Shown here one piece after another: positions 52,160 through 62,234 of a stretch of DNA of 64,000 nt (position 1 is the first letter of the stretch; every line of letters begins with the position of its first letter). The stretch covers positions 3,844,001-3,908,000 of the forward strand of contig NZ_CP150227.1 of assembly GCF_037971845.1 (NCBI RefSeq), in the 5' to 3' direction. The position numbers and the translations under genes are program-made. The notes under the pieces are model-generated. The model was not told the origin of the DNA. It made no database searches and was given only the letters and a program-made list of their open reading frames with translations. The stretch is from Paenibacillus sp. FSL R5-0766 (GTDB lineage: Bacteria > Bacillota > Bacilli > Paenibacillales > Paenibacillaceae).

Positions 52160-52812
52160 TTGGGAACAACTATAAACAAGAGATATATTCGGGCGGACAA
52201 CCAACTAACAGCAGCTGTAGATAGTATGGAGAGCAGCGGCAGAGATACAAGTACCGCAGCAGCATTAGAGAATGAAAGCCTGAATGCTTCGGATAACGAT
52301 GTCACGGATAGTGCCGATACTGATAACGATCTTGTCGATAACGCACCACTTCAATCAGAAAGTTTATTCCGGAGTTTCTGAAGTTGTACGTACCGTTCAA
52401 TGATAAAGATGATTTTTTGAAGAATTCAAAGCCGTATCTGACTGAAAACCTTTATAAAGCATTAGAGCAAAAACAGCGCCGCGGAACGCTAACGATCGTC
52501 AAAACCAAAATGACCAATGTAGAGCTGGAGCCGCAGAAGGAAGGAATCAAGGAACAATGGTGGAATGCAGATATCGAGGTAGAGAATACCGATCAGGAAG
52601 GCCAAACCAATATTAGTACGTTAGCTTATATCATTAAGGCCAAATTAGTAGATGGACAATGGAAGATTGATGATTTGGTGTACGTTCAAGGGCGTGGAAC
52701 CCATGAGGATATTGAGAAAGAAATCCATGTCGCTCGGGCCATCGACTACCGGGGGATCGAACGGGGAAAGGACTGCGAGTTCTTCGCTTGCCGCATGCGG
52801 ACGGTCACTTGA
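52160..52812 (+). pseudogene. Frameshifted hypothetical gene upstream of the sigma factor
   Basis: The first frame (52160-52381) is acidic and Ser/Asn/Asp-rich and stops at TGA. The second (from TTG 52384) continues as VPFNDKDDFLKNSK and IKAKLVDGQWKIDDLVY, typical of a small secreted or extracytoplasmic protein. Reading back in that frame gives PEFLKLYVPF, so one frameshift near 52375 would join the halves. The repeat ends just upstream. Family unknown. Confidence 0.5.
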
Positions 52813-52893
52813 TCGGTCAGTTCCAGAATAATGTTACATTTATTAAATCCAAACCCCCGAGTTAGCTGTCTATATAACAGGAGGTGAACGACA

Positions 52894-54870
52894 ATGATCG
52901 ATGCACAGCAACAAATCAACGCCGCACAAAACGGAGATCACGATGCCTTCGTTTCTCTTATAAAGGATCGAACGGATAAGCTGCACCGAGTGGCTCGCCA
53001 TTATGTACGGGAGTCCAAAGATGCGGAGGATATCGTTCAGGATGCCCTGGTTAAGGCTTATGAGTCACTGCGAACGCTGCAGCAAGCCGAAGCGTTTGAG
53101 AGCTGGCTTACCAGAATTGTGGTGAACCGGGCGCTCAATCATTTGGAGAAATCCAAGCGTGTTCACCTGAGCGAAGACCCGCAGGCGCAAGAGCCATTGG
53201 TCGTTAATGATATCGATCAAACCCTGGATCTGGAGCGTGCATTGGCCAGTCTGAATCCGAAGCTGCGTCAGCTCCTGTTCTTAAAATATAAGAAGGACCT
53301 GACCCAGCAGCAAATCGCCCATCTCCTGGATATGCCATTAGGTACTGTAAAAACACAATTACGGAAGGGGCTGGAACATTTGCGCAACGAAATGGCTCAA
53401 GATTTTCTCGAACGAGACCTGGATACATTACGCCTGCAGTTAAGACAACAGGCAGAGCACCAGTTTGCCGTTTCACCGGATTATGATTTGATCGTCAATG
53501 ACTATCAAGAGAACACCATGAGGGGAACAAGGAAGGGAGAAGCGGGATTCTTATGGGTTAAAACGGGGAGTGATGACGCCGTTTCTGCCACGCTCTCCAG
53601 GGACGGCAACTTGCTAGACTATGCCATTTCCTGGGCCTCATTGGACAACGAGACACGGATATCTGAGGAGGAGCTCAAACAGCAGGCAGAGCAATTCCTG
53701 GAAGATCATTATCCCGGCGCACTGCGTGATTTTCCGTATTGTGGGATGGAGTGGATGGAAGGGATGTTTGGGTACACACGACAGCAGAAGGCGATGGGGC
53801 TGCCGCTTCCTGAGACGGGATGCCTGATTATGGTTCACCCCAGCGGTCGCGTGGTCGGATTTAGGTACTACGGAACCGTTTCAGGGCAAGCACTCCCAAC
53901 CATGATCACACCAGAAGAGGAACAGATGGCGTGTCTGAAGGCGAATTTTTTGCTACATGTGGAATATTGCGTATTGGACAAAGCCGTGTACACGGATGGT
54001 GACGATCAGGTCCATCTGGTTTACGCCCCCCGAAGTAGAGGACTAATCTATAGTGCATCATCACAGGAGGAAGTTCCGACAGCCTATAGGGCAGAAGCTG
54101 TCCCCTCTGACCCAAGAACTCTGGACGAGTGGCCAGGTGAGTTCCCGCCCGCACGAAGCCTAGAAGAGTGGATTGGCGTAGACAACGACCAATTTCAGTT
54201 AGTACAAGACGACAATATTGGCTCGAACACCAAGTTGATGGTGTGGAAGCAACAGAATGAAGAGCGTCCAGCCAAGAATGACCGGTCTTGGAAGGCCTAT
54301 TGGGCTGATCAGATGGAGGGAGCGGTCAAGGCGCGAGTAGACAGCCAAACCGGACAACTGATTGACTTTGTTTCGCATGGTAAGCCAGATCAACTAGCTC
54401 CATTAACCTGGGATCGAGACGCATGTATAGAAGTAGCTATGGACTATGTCCGAGGACTAGCAGCCGAAATGTTGCCGTATCTCAAGCTTCTAACTGAAGA
54501 GACCGACGACAAAGATCGTTTGGAAATCATTCGCTTTGGTGTATATGTTCAAGACGTATCTGTCAGGGATGAATGCTATCAACTAGCTGTTGACCGCTCT
54601 AATGGGAGGGTTAAAAGTTTGATGTCCCCCTCCATAAGGCCAGAACAGTTAAAGAAGCTGGAGACCATGCCTTCATTTGATTCCCAGACAGCCATCCTCC
54701 GATGGACGGCACAGGCCAAGCTGCGTCTGCAATGGGAACGGATGCACAATACTAGGGCGGAAGAGGCCCCGTACGAACTAGTGTATCGAATGATTGGTAG
54801 CGAGCACGAGCGGACGCCCGAAGTGCTTGATGCACATACGGGGAAGTTATACGAAAATACTTTTTACTGA
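52894..54870 (+). CDS. ECF-type sigma factor fused to a long YcdB-like C-terminal region
   Basis: A 658-residue protein. Residues 10-85 are sigma region 2 (ESKDAEDIVQDALVKAYESL) and about 112-165 sigma region 4 (LTQQQIAHLLDMPLGTVKTQLRKGLEHLR). The remaining ~480 residues have no membrane helix. They include ISEEELKQQAEQFLEDHYPG (about 252), WDRDACIEVAMDYVRGL (about 508) and similar repeats that recall YcdB/YcdC-type domains. ECF factors are normally under 200 residues, so the tail may act as an internal regulator or ligand sensor. A GGAGGTG ribosome site precedes the ATG. Confidence 0.82.
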   Translation: MIDAQQQINAAQNGDHDAFVSLIKDRTDKLHRVARHYVRESKDAEDIVQDALVKAYESLRTLQQAEAFESWLTRIVVNRALNHLEKSKRVHLSEDPQAQEPLVVNDIDQTLDLERALASLNPKLRQLLFLKYKKDLTQQQIAHLLDMPLGTVKTQLRKGLEHLRNEMAQDFLERDLDTLRLQLRQQAEHQFAVSPDYDLIVNDYQENTMRGTRKGEAGFLWVKTGSDDAVSATLSRDGNLLDYAISWASLDNETRISEEELKQQAEQFLEDHYPGALRDFPYCGMEWMEGMFGYTRQQKAMGLPLPETGCLIMVHPSGRVVGFRYYGTVSGQALPTMITPEEEQMACLKANFLLHVEYCVLDKAVYTDGDDQVHLVYAPRSRGLIYSASSQEEVPTAYRAEAVPSDPRTLDEWPGEFPPARSLEEWIGVDNDQFQLVQDDNIGSNTKLMVWKQQNEERPAKNDRSWKAYWADQMEGAVKARVDSQTGQLIDFVSHGKPDQLAPLTWDRDACIEVAMDYVRGLAAEMLPYLKLLTEETDDKDRLEIIRFGVYVQDVSVRDECYQLAVDRSNGRVKSLMSPSIRPEQLKKLETMPSFDSQTAILRWTAQAKLRLQWERMHNTRAEEAPYELVYRMIGSEHERTPEVLDAHTGKLYENTFY

Positions 54871-54877
54871 CAAACTT

Positions 54878-54914
54878 AAAAACGCCGAACTCGGAATATG
54901 AGTTCGGCGTTTTA
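54878..54914 (+). terminator. Intrinsic terminator
   Basis: AACGCCGAACTC (54881-54892) pairs perfectly with GAGTTCGGCGTT around a seven-base loop, followed by TT. It ends the sigma factor transcript. Confidence 0.85.
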
Positions 54915-54959
54915 GATAGATTATACGACGGAGGGGTGGGAGTTAAAACTACAAACTCA

Positions 54960-55040
54960 TGTCGAGGGACAAGAACTTGTACCGATTACCGTAATGGACA
55001 AGAACATCGTCCGATTGCCGATTAGATGTGTACTAAATAA
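54960..55040 (+). repeat. Dispersed repeat, TGTCGAGGGACAAGAAC family (copy 5)
   Basis: Two tandem units, GGACAAGAACTTGTACCGAT and GGACAAGAACATCGTCCGAT, are followed by TGCCGATTAGATGTGTACTAAATAA. This matches the copy at 17489 base for base over much of its length. Confidence 0.7.
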
Positions 55041-55293
55041 AAAGTACATAAGCCCTCATTAGTACCAAATAATTTTATATAAGAACATTCACATTAAAAT
55101 ATATTACTTATGTAACATTTCTCAAAGAAAGACTTTTAAATTATAGTTCTCTTTTTTGTCTCAAACTCTCAATAAAAACAGGTAGTGATCTCGATAAACT
55201 TAATGGAGCGAGTAAAAAATGAAATAATAATTGCTTCTCGATCGTGTATGCGATATATTGCATACAAGAATAATTGTAATGAGGATGAAAACA

Positions 55294-55959
55294 ATGCCAA
55301 TTCCTAAAGATTTTTCCTTACCAGTCCGTATGTCCGCAAAAGAAAGAGCGTTTTCTCAGATTCAGCGATGGATCATTGATGGAACACTGCAACCAGGTGA
55401 AAAGCTTATTGATGCGGAAATGGCTGAATCGCTTGGAGTCAGCCGGACACCGATTCGGGAGGCATTTCAGTTACTCGAAGTTCAAGGCCTCGTGTCCATG
55501 CATCCAGGAAAAGAAACAAAAGTAACGAATATTGAGAAAAACGATATTTTTAAGATGTATTCAACGATGGCTGCTCTTCAGGCCTTAGCTGCTGAAATCA
55601 CCGCCCAAACTATTGTTCCAGAACAGATCGAGAAACTAAGATCCATAAATTTGGAATTCGCAAGTTCTATTAAAAATGGACAAGTTTATCAGGCTATGGA
55701 GGTGGATGAGCAATTTCATAATTATATTGTGGAGCTCTCAGATAATCCTTATGTAGCTACATTTAATACATCTCTTCAGATTCACATTAGGCGATTTAAA
55801 TACGTATTTTTAAAACAACCTATTACGGCTACACTAGCTTCAGTTGAAGAACATGATCAGATTATTAAAGCTTTTGAAGGCAAAAATAGCAACGATGCCC
55901 ATAATTTAATGAAACAAAATTTTATTCGACCGATGCAGGAACTGAACAAAATACTTTGA
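55294..55959 (+). CDS. GntR/FadR family transcriptional regulator
   Basis: A 221-residue FadR-type regulator. The N-terminal winged helix has IIDGTLQPGEKLIDAEMAES and LGVSRTPIREAFQLLEVQG, followed by an all-helical FCD ligand domain. Of three near in-frame ATGs (55279, 55285, 55294), 55294 is nine bases after GAGG. The next gene, ilvD, starts 16 bp downstream, so the two are likely one operon. Confidence 0.92.
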   Translation: MPIPKDFSLPVRMSAKERAFSQIQRWIIDGTLQPGEKLIDAEMAESLGVSRTPIREAFQLLEVQGLVSMHPGKETKVTNIEKNDIFKMYSTMAALQALAAEITAQTIVPEQIEKLRSINLEFASSIKNGQVYQAMEVDEQFHNYIVELSDNPYVATFNTSLQIHIRRFKYVFLKQPITATLASVEEHDQIIKAFEGKNSNDAHNLMKQNFIRPMQELNKIL

Positions 55960-55974
55960 AATGAGGGAAGAAAC

Positions 55975-57666
55975 ATGGAAAATAAAAAAGATCTTCGCAT
56001 TCGAAGCAAGGTAATCAGTGAAGGTGCTAACCGGGTACCGAACAGAGCGATGCTGCGTGCAGTTGGATTTCAAGATGAGGATTTTAAAAAGCCAATGATC
56101 GGAATAGCAAGTACGTGGAGTGAAGTAACACCGTGTAATATGCACATCAATGATTTAGCGGTGCAAGCTAAGCGGGGCGCACGTAATAACGGCGGTGCCC
56201 CACTAATTTTTAATACGATTACCGTTTCTGATGGGATCTCGATGGGGCATGGCGGGATGTTGTTCTCGCTACCAAGTCGGGAAGCTATAGCTGATTCGAT
56301 TGAAATTGTGACCGGAGCCGAGCGTTTTGACGGCGTTGTTGCAATCGGTGGGTGTGACAAGAATACGCCTGCATGTTTGATGGCTATTGGACGGATGAAT
56401 ATTCCTTCTGTTTATGTATATGGAGGAACCATTCAACCTGGTAATCTCGACGGTAAAAAAGTGGATATCGTTTCAGCTTTTGAAGCCGTTGGGCAATATC
56501 AAGATGGAAAAATAACAGACGAACAATTGCATAAGGTCGAATGCAGTGTTTGTCCAGGTCCAGGGGCTTGTGGGGGGATGTATACCGCTAATACGATGGC
56601 CGCAGCTGCAGAAGCAATGGGTATGTGTTTGCCTGGTTCTTCTTCGACATCAGCTATCTCAGCGGATAAAGCATTGGAATGCGAAGCAGCCGGTAAGCAG
56701 GTCATCTCACTTCTTGAACAGGAAATCTACCCAAGAGACATTATGACGAAGAAAGCATTTGAGAATGCGATCACCGTTGTTATGGCTCTAGGGGGATCAA
56801 CCAACGCATTTCTCCATCTGCTAGCTATTGCGCACTCCGTAGAAGTGGATTTAACCTTGGATGATTTTGAACGAATTCGCTTGCGTGTTCCTCATTTGGC
56901 AGATCTGAAGCCAAGTGGTCAGTATGTCATGCAGGATTTGAATGATATTGGTGGTGTTTCCGGGGTAATGAAGCTATTGCTCGCTGAGGGATTACTTCAT
57001 GGGGATTGCCTCACCGTAACTGGTAAAACGTTGGCGGAGAATTTAGCGGAAGCTGCTCCACTACAGAATGATCAAGAGATTATACGTCCACTCAATAATC
57101 CGCTTAAACCAAATGGACCACTGGTTGTGCTTCGAGGAAACCTAGCTCCTGAAGGCGCTGTTGCCAAAATGTCAGGCATGAAGATACAACAGTTTTCCGG
57201 ACCGACAAAGGTGTACGATAGCGAAGATGAAGCGACAGAAGCGATCATGAATGATGAAATTCAAGAAGGGGACGTATTGGTCATACGCTATTGTGGACCG
57301 AAGGGTGGACCAGGTATGCCTGAGATGCTTTCCGTTACAGCACTCATTGTAGGAAAAGGTCTCGGGGGAAAAGTTGCTCTCATAACAGATGGTAGGTTCT
57401 CGGGTGGCTCGCATGGATTTGTAGTCGGCCATGTATCCCCTGAGGCACAAGTAGGTGGACCGATCTCTTTGCTCCAAAATGGAGATATTATCACCATTGA
57501 TAGCGACATTCAGGAAATTAAGGTTGAAGTGCCAGAAGAAGAGTTGGCCGCTCGAGCGCAAGCTTGGGTACAACCGCCACTGAAAGTGAAATCCGGTGTA
57601 CTTGCCAAATATGCTAAATTAGTTTCCTCTGCTTCAAGAGGTGCAGTAACAGATTTGATGGAATAG
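55975..57666 (+). CDS. ilvD: Dihydroxy-acid dehydratase IlvD (IlvD/Edd family)
   Basis: A 563-residue dehydratase. Fe-S ligands appear in [13 protein letters not shown] (about 121-133) and [20 protein letters not shown] (about 190-209), with [19 protein letters not shown] and the C-terminal [19 protein letters not shown]. It converts 2,3-dihydroxy acids to 2-oxo acids in branched-chain amino acid synthesis. Linkage to a GntR regulator, not to other ilv genes, raises the option that it is a sugar-acid dehydratase of the same family. Confidence 0.93.
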   Translation: MENKKDLRIRSKVISEGANRVPNRAMLRAVGFQDEDFKKPMIGIASTWSEVTPCNMHINDLAVQAKRGARNNGGAPLIFNTITVSDGISMGHGGMLFSLPSREAIADSIEIVTGAERFDGVVAIGGCDKNTPACLMAIGRMNIPSVYVYGGTIQPGNLDGKKVDIVSAFEAVGQYQDGKITDEQLHKVECSVCPGPGACGGMYTANTMAAAAEAMGMCLPGSSSTSAISADKALECEAAGKQVISLLEQEIYPRDIMTKKAFENAITVVMALGGSTNAFLHLLAIAHSVEVDLTLDDFERIRLRVPHLADLKPSGQYVMQDLNDIGGVSGVMKLLLAEGLLHGDCLTVTGKTLAENLAEAAPLQNDQEIIRPLNNPLKPNGPLVVLRGNLAPEGAVAKMSGMKIQQFSGPTKVYDSEDEATEAIMNDEIQEGDVLVIRYCGPKGGPGMPEMLSVTALIVGKGLGGKVALITDGRFSGGSHGFVVGHVSPEAQVGGPISLLQNGDIITIDSDIQEIKVEVPEEELAARAQAWVQPPLKVKSGVLAKYAKLVSSASRGAVTDLME

Positions 57667-58139
57667 ACAATTAAACATTGATGCTACATATAAAATGGGA
57701 GGGGAGAAGCTACTACAACGAATGCATGAAGCGTGCTAAACAAAAAAAACGCCAGCTTTAGAGATCAAGAATGTCGCAAGAAAAAGATGAAGAATTTAGT
57801 TTCATCATTCGAAAATGAAGTGCACCCCCTAGAAATAGACATTGGAAAAACCCCTGAGTTTAGCCGATGAAATTCTAGGGGGTGTATTTTTGCTTGTACC
57901 GTTTCTCGACTTTCATTAATTGGGTTCGCTACGAATAGCAGGCAGGTTCCGGCTAGTGCAGGAATGTTTGGATGGAGTAAATTTCCTGCACCGGAACATC
58001 GTTTAATCGTATATCGCCAGACGTAAGAAAGGCCTATATACATATGTACAAAATACGAGTTTTGTGAAACAGTACTAATGATTTTAAAAGCTGCACAGTG
58101 ATTTTACCCCTGTTCAGCCAATTCTTTATAATCTTCGAA
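57667..58139. other. Intergenic region with a strong hairpin
   Basis: TGCACCCCCTAGAA (57821-57834) pairs with TTCTAGGGGGTGTA (57873-57886), followed by TTTTTGC. It may be the ilvD terminator or a remnant pair of insertion-sequence ends. Nothing else is supported. Confidence 0.5.
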
Positions 58140-58553
58140 TTAATCCCAAACTACTTCTGTTCCTGCTACAAAGTCATGAATTGCACGTCGATCCTCACGC
58201 ATACCGACCATAAAAGCACTCACAATAACTCCGATACCCAAAGTTAATACGTACACAAGTCCAGCTACAACAACTCGCATCAGCATTGTACCAATTTTTG
58301 GCGGTTCGTGTGTATCGTATTGGCGTATTCGAATTCCACATATACGTTTTCCTATGGTTCGACCATACCAGTAAACTGGTAATAAAATTGAGTATAACGC
58401 ACTAAGTAGTTTGGCAATCGGCTCATCCGCATCAAAGTTACCCGTCAGCACACCTGCAATAATCACTAACGGAATTGAAATAATAAGACTATCCAATACA
58501 CCTGCTCCTAATCTAATCCAAAAACCTGCTTTATACAAAATGCTTTCCTCCAA
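58140..58553 (-). CDS. RDD family membrane protein
   Basis: A 137-residue protein with three hydrophobic segments. The start ILYKAGFWIRLGAGVLDSLII contains the RDD-type R..(A)..D, and GRTIGKRICGIRI is the second family motif. Function of RDD proteins is poorly known (some are Na+/H+ antiporters). Confidence 0.85.
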   Translation of the reverse strand: MEESILYKAGFWIRLGAGVLDSLIISIPLVIIAGVLTGNFDADEPIAKLLSALYSILLPVYWYGRTIGKRICGIRIRQYDTHEPPKIGTMLMRVVVAGLVYVLTLGIGVIVSAFMVGMREDRRAIHDFVAGTEVVWD

Positions 58554-58823
58554 ACTACAATTTTAAACTAAACGGCTAAATTACTTCATGAACTCCCTTC
58601 ATTAAAATATCTAACTTTATGTACACAACTCAAATAGTATAACAGAAAATTTTACCTTTTTACGATAAAACTCCTATTTCATTTTACTTGCACCCTTTGT
58701 GAATTTCATAACAAACTATCGAATTAACTTAATCGCTGTTCATGTTCACTACTTACTCTTACATAATCCTTTCTAACTGAGTCCCCTATAAAAACACCAT
58801 AATAATTATGTAAACCAAAAAAG

Positions 58824-59300
58824 CTACTCAACATTTGTTAAGTAGCCTTCTGTTCGTTCTGCATGCCCTCTTCGCCAAATCTTATTCTCCACAATGGCAT
58901 AAACTAAACCGGCGATGGCAAATATCCATATCGATGTCATTCGGTTCAGATAGTATCCTTTCACGAAATATGGACTGTACATGATATCAAAAACCCACAG
59001 CCCGCCCCATCCAAACCCAATCATATAGATGAAAGTTCTCACCATAGGAAAGCACACATATTTCCGCAGCAGCCATGAGATCGGGCTAATAATAACAACA
59101 TAAAAAGCGACTAAATAGTGACCGAATCCCAGGATGAGCGACAATATATATATTACTCCCCCTGCATTGCGTAAGCCGTAATACTCTGTCGTTGTAATAT
59201 GGTACCCTTCACCCCTTTCAAGAACGAGATATGCAGTCAAGCTTATCCCTATAAATATAAGTCCTAATACCATGTACCGTTGAACTGCGTTCACCAACAT
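58824..59300 (-). CDS. Hypothetical membrane protein
   Basis: A 158-residue protein with about four hydrophobic segments and a basic C-terminal tail (KIWRRGHAER). I do not recognise a family. A stem-loop followed by T6 (minus strand, 58846-58820) overlaps its last codons and stop and should be its terminator. The gene stands alone. Confidence 0.75.
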   Translation of the reverse strand: MLVNAVQRYMVLGLIFIGISLTAYLVLERGEGYHITTTEYYGLRNAGGVIYILSLILGFGHYLVAFYVVIISPISWLLRKYVCFPMVRTFIYMIGFGWGGLWVFDIMYSPYFVKGYYLNRMTSIWIFAIAGLVYAIVENKIWRRGHAERTEGYLTNVE

Positions 59301-59439
59301 CAGATCACCCCAATGTCTAAACGCAGCCAGAACCGCTCAAGTTACATGATTTCGAACAAATTACACAATTACACATAGGCGTTATTAAGTTTTGTTAAAA
59401 GTTAAAGTTAATCCATCATGAATTGTTATAATTCAACGA

Positions 59440-60411
59440 CTACTTCTGTCCTTCCAGAATCATCGTACCCAAACGGTCCATAAGCTCCATTCTCCCCATC
59501 GCTGTGTACGAATAATTATAATTATCGACATTAGAAATTTTATAGATCTTGCCATTCTTCACTGCGTTCATGTTATTCCACACCTTGCTGTCTACCATCT
59601 TGTTCTCACTATTCTCCATCAATAGCAGACGATCCGGATTAACGGTAGCCAGAGCCTCCAGTGCGATCTGTTTACCTCCCCAGCCCTCTGGATCAGGGAT
59701 ACCCTCTGTGCGCTTCAGGCCCCATTCACCGTATAACATCTCAGCTGCCCCTTTATTGGAATAGATGACCAGGTTGTTTGGATATGTCTCAATTACGGCA
59801 AAGGATTCACCATGTACAGCCGCCTCCAGCTTTTGTTTCCACTCTGCAGATTTCGCATCATACTTGGCCAGATATTCATCTTTCTTGCTTTCTTCTCCAA
59901 ACGTATCTGCCAAGAATGTCAGGCGTTCTCTCCAATCATAGTAGGAGTATGGCAATGCAATCGTAGGCGCAATTTTGGATAAAGTTTCATACTGATCCAT
60001 GTTAAAATCCTTACCCAATATGATTAGATCCGGATTGGCACTCGCTATAGCTTCAATGCTGAACGGTGAACCATACCAGCCCAGATTAGCGGTATCTGCA
60101 CTCAGCTGATCCTTAATCGTTGGCGTGAGTTGCTCCGGGTTACCGTAATCCGCGCTCATTGTGGCCACAGGTGTTTTCCCAATGATCAACAGTTCTTCTG
60201 TAGAGCCGGATAGATCAACAATGCGCTCTGGATTCAAAGGGATCGTAATCTCTTCTCCATTCGGGTTAGTAATCAATTTGGTCGTTGCTTGTGTGGTTCC
60301 CTCTGAGGAGCTGGCCACTTCACTGGTGGTCTGAGTCGTTCCACAGGCCGCCAAGGTAAGCATACAGCATAGTGCAATCCATACAGGAATTCGTTTAAAC
60401 ATCGTTGTCAT
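59440..60411 (-). CDS. Iron-siderophore ABC transporter substrate-binding lipoprotein
   Basis: A 323-residue lipoprotein. The signal ends in LTLAACGTT, giving a lipidated Cys. The class III binding protein fold follows: EITIPLNPERIVDLSGSTEELLIIGKTPVA, then DLIILGKDFNMDQY and GKIYKISN. It should capture a ferric siderophore or related iron complex outside the membrane. It is followed by two ABC transporter genes on the same strand. Confidence 0.9.
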   Translation of the reverse strand: MTTMFKRIPVWIALCCMLTLAACGTTQTTSEVASSSEGTTQATTKLITNPNGEEITIPLNPERIVDLSGSTEELLIIGKTPVATMSADYGNPEQLTPTIKDQLSADTANLGWYGSPFSIEAIASANPDLIILGKDFNMDQYETLSKIAPTIALPYSYYDWRERLTFLADTFGEESKKDEYLAKYDAKSAEWKQKLEAAVHGESFAVIETYPNNLVIYSNKGAAEMLYGEWGLKRTEGIPDPEGWGGKQIALEALATVNPDRLLLMENSENKMVDSKVWNNMNAVKNGKIYKISNVDNYNYSYTAMGRMELMDRLGTMILEGQK

Positions 60412-60485
60412 TCTCCTTTTATGTCAGTTCATTAGCCACATTAGGCTTATTTGCTTCAGTTACTTTATCTATCTCATCGAACTCA

Positions 60486-62234
60486 TTATCCGTTTACTTT
60501 TACCTGCCAGCCTTCTGCATCCTGTTGTAATTGCCACAGACGAGCGTAGATGCCTGAATAATCTAACAATTGCGCATGTGTTCCCTGCTCTACGAGCTGA
60601 CCTTGGTCCAATACGATAATCTGATCGGCATTCTGAATGGTCTTTAATCGGTGTGCAATCAAAATAACCGTCTTGTCCGCGACTAGCTCATTAATCGCTT
60701 GCTGCACCGCGGCTTCGTTCTCCGGATCAAGTGAAGCGGTGGCTTCGTCAAGCAAAACGATCGATGCATTTTTCAACAAAGCACGTGCTATGGAGATCCG
60801 TTGCTTCTCCCCACCAGATAACGTCGATCCACCCTCGCCAACGAGCGTATCGTACCCTTGAGGCAGACCGGAGATAAACTCATGACAACAAGCTCTGCGT
60901 GCTGCCTCTTCAATCTCGAATTGCGTAGCGTCTTTCTTCCCTACACGAATGTTGTTGCCGATTGTATCCTGGAACAGATATACGTCCTGGAAGACCACTG
61001 AGATATCCTGCAACAGCTTCTCCGGGTTCATCTGATCAACGGGTCTGTCACCAATGCGGATGGTTCCTTTCTGTACATCCCAGAAACGGGCAATGAGACG
61101 TGTGACTGTACTCTTACCACTACCGGATGGGCCAACCAGCGCAGTAATCGTATGCGGCTCAATCGTAAACGACAAGTCTTTCAACACCGGCTGCTGAGCA
61201 TCATATCCAAAGGTCACCTGGTCGAACGAAATCGCCTGATTAGGCTGTACATCTCCCTTTCCTGCCATCGGGGCCTCCTGCTGCACATCCATAATGCGTC
61301 TTGCACTATACGCGGAGTACCGCATCTCCCCATAACTCATCAGTACAACCGTCAAAGGTTCAAATATCTTCGTACCTACCAGCAAAAATAACAGAAATAC
61401 CGGTAACGACAACTCACCGCCTGCAAGCAAATAACTGCCCACTAGAATCATCCACGTCATACCTGATCGTGCAAGCAACATCGCGCCCATAATCATCGGT
61501 CCCATGATACCTTCCAACCGAATGGAAGCTGATTTCAATTCGTCAAAATAACGACGCAGCCGCTCAAAACGTTTGCCCCCCATATTGTGGGCCTTGATCT
61601 CACGAATACCGCTCAGATACTCCTGCAGCCGACTGGCGGCTTCATTTTTAGCCCGAACATGGTTCTCACTCAGCCGTGCCTGAATCGAATCCGTAAGCCA
61701 TAACAGCGCTACACCTAAGGGAACGGCAATAAACATGGCTACGGCCATTCTCCAATCCACCAACAGAAGTCCGCCAAAAGCGAGTACGGGAAGCACAATC
61801 GCGCTGATCAGCTGTGACAGATTGTGAGAGATCGTATGCTCGACCTGACCATAATCACTCAAGATCAGATTTGTCAGATCGCCAGGATCACGTTTTCCGA
61901 AAAATCCTAACGACAGATGGCGAATATGTTCCGCCAACTTCAACCTTCCTGAGGCCGCAAGTCTGTATGCTGCCCGATAGGTCTTATCATAGAGTGAAGC
62001 GTAAGCCGCATACTCCACCAGAAGCCAGGCAAACAGGATGCAGCATACAATCCACATTCGGTTGATATCCAGTCCTTTGTCCGGTTCAGCGAAAGACTTA
62101 TAAATCGTATTGAATATATCCACAAGTAGCGCCGCAGGAACAATCTTTGCAATCCCGTCCAGAATCGCTGCAATTACCGAAGGAAGCAGACTACGCGGGT
62201 TACCGCCAGATATATTGTATAAATAATTTTTCAT
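60486..62234 (-). CDS. ABC transporter, fused membrane/ATP-binding protein (IrtB/YbtQ-like)
   Basis: A 582-residue half-transporter. The membrane domain has about six helices (residues 1-300), and the ATPase has Walker A GPSGSGKST, signature LSGGEKQRISIARAL and Walker B IVLLDEAT. The CCHEFISGLPQGYDT segment is shared with its partner. ATG 62234 overlaps the preceding gene by ATGA and is preferred to an upstream frame. It pairs with the next gene in a heterodimer of the siderophore-uptake type (YbtPQ, IrtAB), given the binding protein nearby. Confidence 0.88.
   Translation of the reverse strand: MKNYLYNISGGNPRSLLPSVIAAILDGIAKIVPAALLVDIFNTIYKSFAEPDKGLDINRMWIVCCILFAWLLVEYAAYASLYDKTYRAAYRLAASGRLKLAEHIRHLSLGFFGKRDPGDLTNLILSDYGQVEHTISHNLSQLISAIVLPVLAFGGLLLVDWRMAVAMFIAVPLGVALLWLTDSIQARLSENHVRAKNEAASRLQEYLSGIREIKAHNMGGKRFERLRRYFDELKSASIRLEGIMGPMIMGAMLLARSGMTWMILVGSYLLAGGELSLPVFLLFLLVGTKIFEPLTVVLMSYGEMRYSAYSARRIMDVQQEAPMAGKGDVQPNQAISFDQVTFGYDAQQPVLKDLSFTIEPHTITALVGPSGSGKSTVTRLIARFWDVQKGTIRIGDRPVDQMNPEKLLQDISVVFQDVYLFQDTIGNNIRVGKKDATQFEIEEAARRACCHEFISGLPQGYDTLVGEGGSTLSGGEKQRISIARALLKNASIVLLDEATASLDPENEAAVQQAINELVADKTVILIAHRLKTIQNADQIIVLDQGQLVEQGTHAQLLDYSGIYARLWQLQQDAEGWQVKVNG

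Noticed and set aside
54915-55293. Possible T-box or other riboswitch before GntR-ilvD
   Set aside because: No T-box core motif or specifier stem was seen; the region holds the dispersed repeat and AT-rich DNA only.
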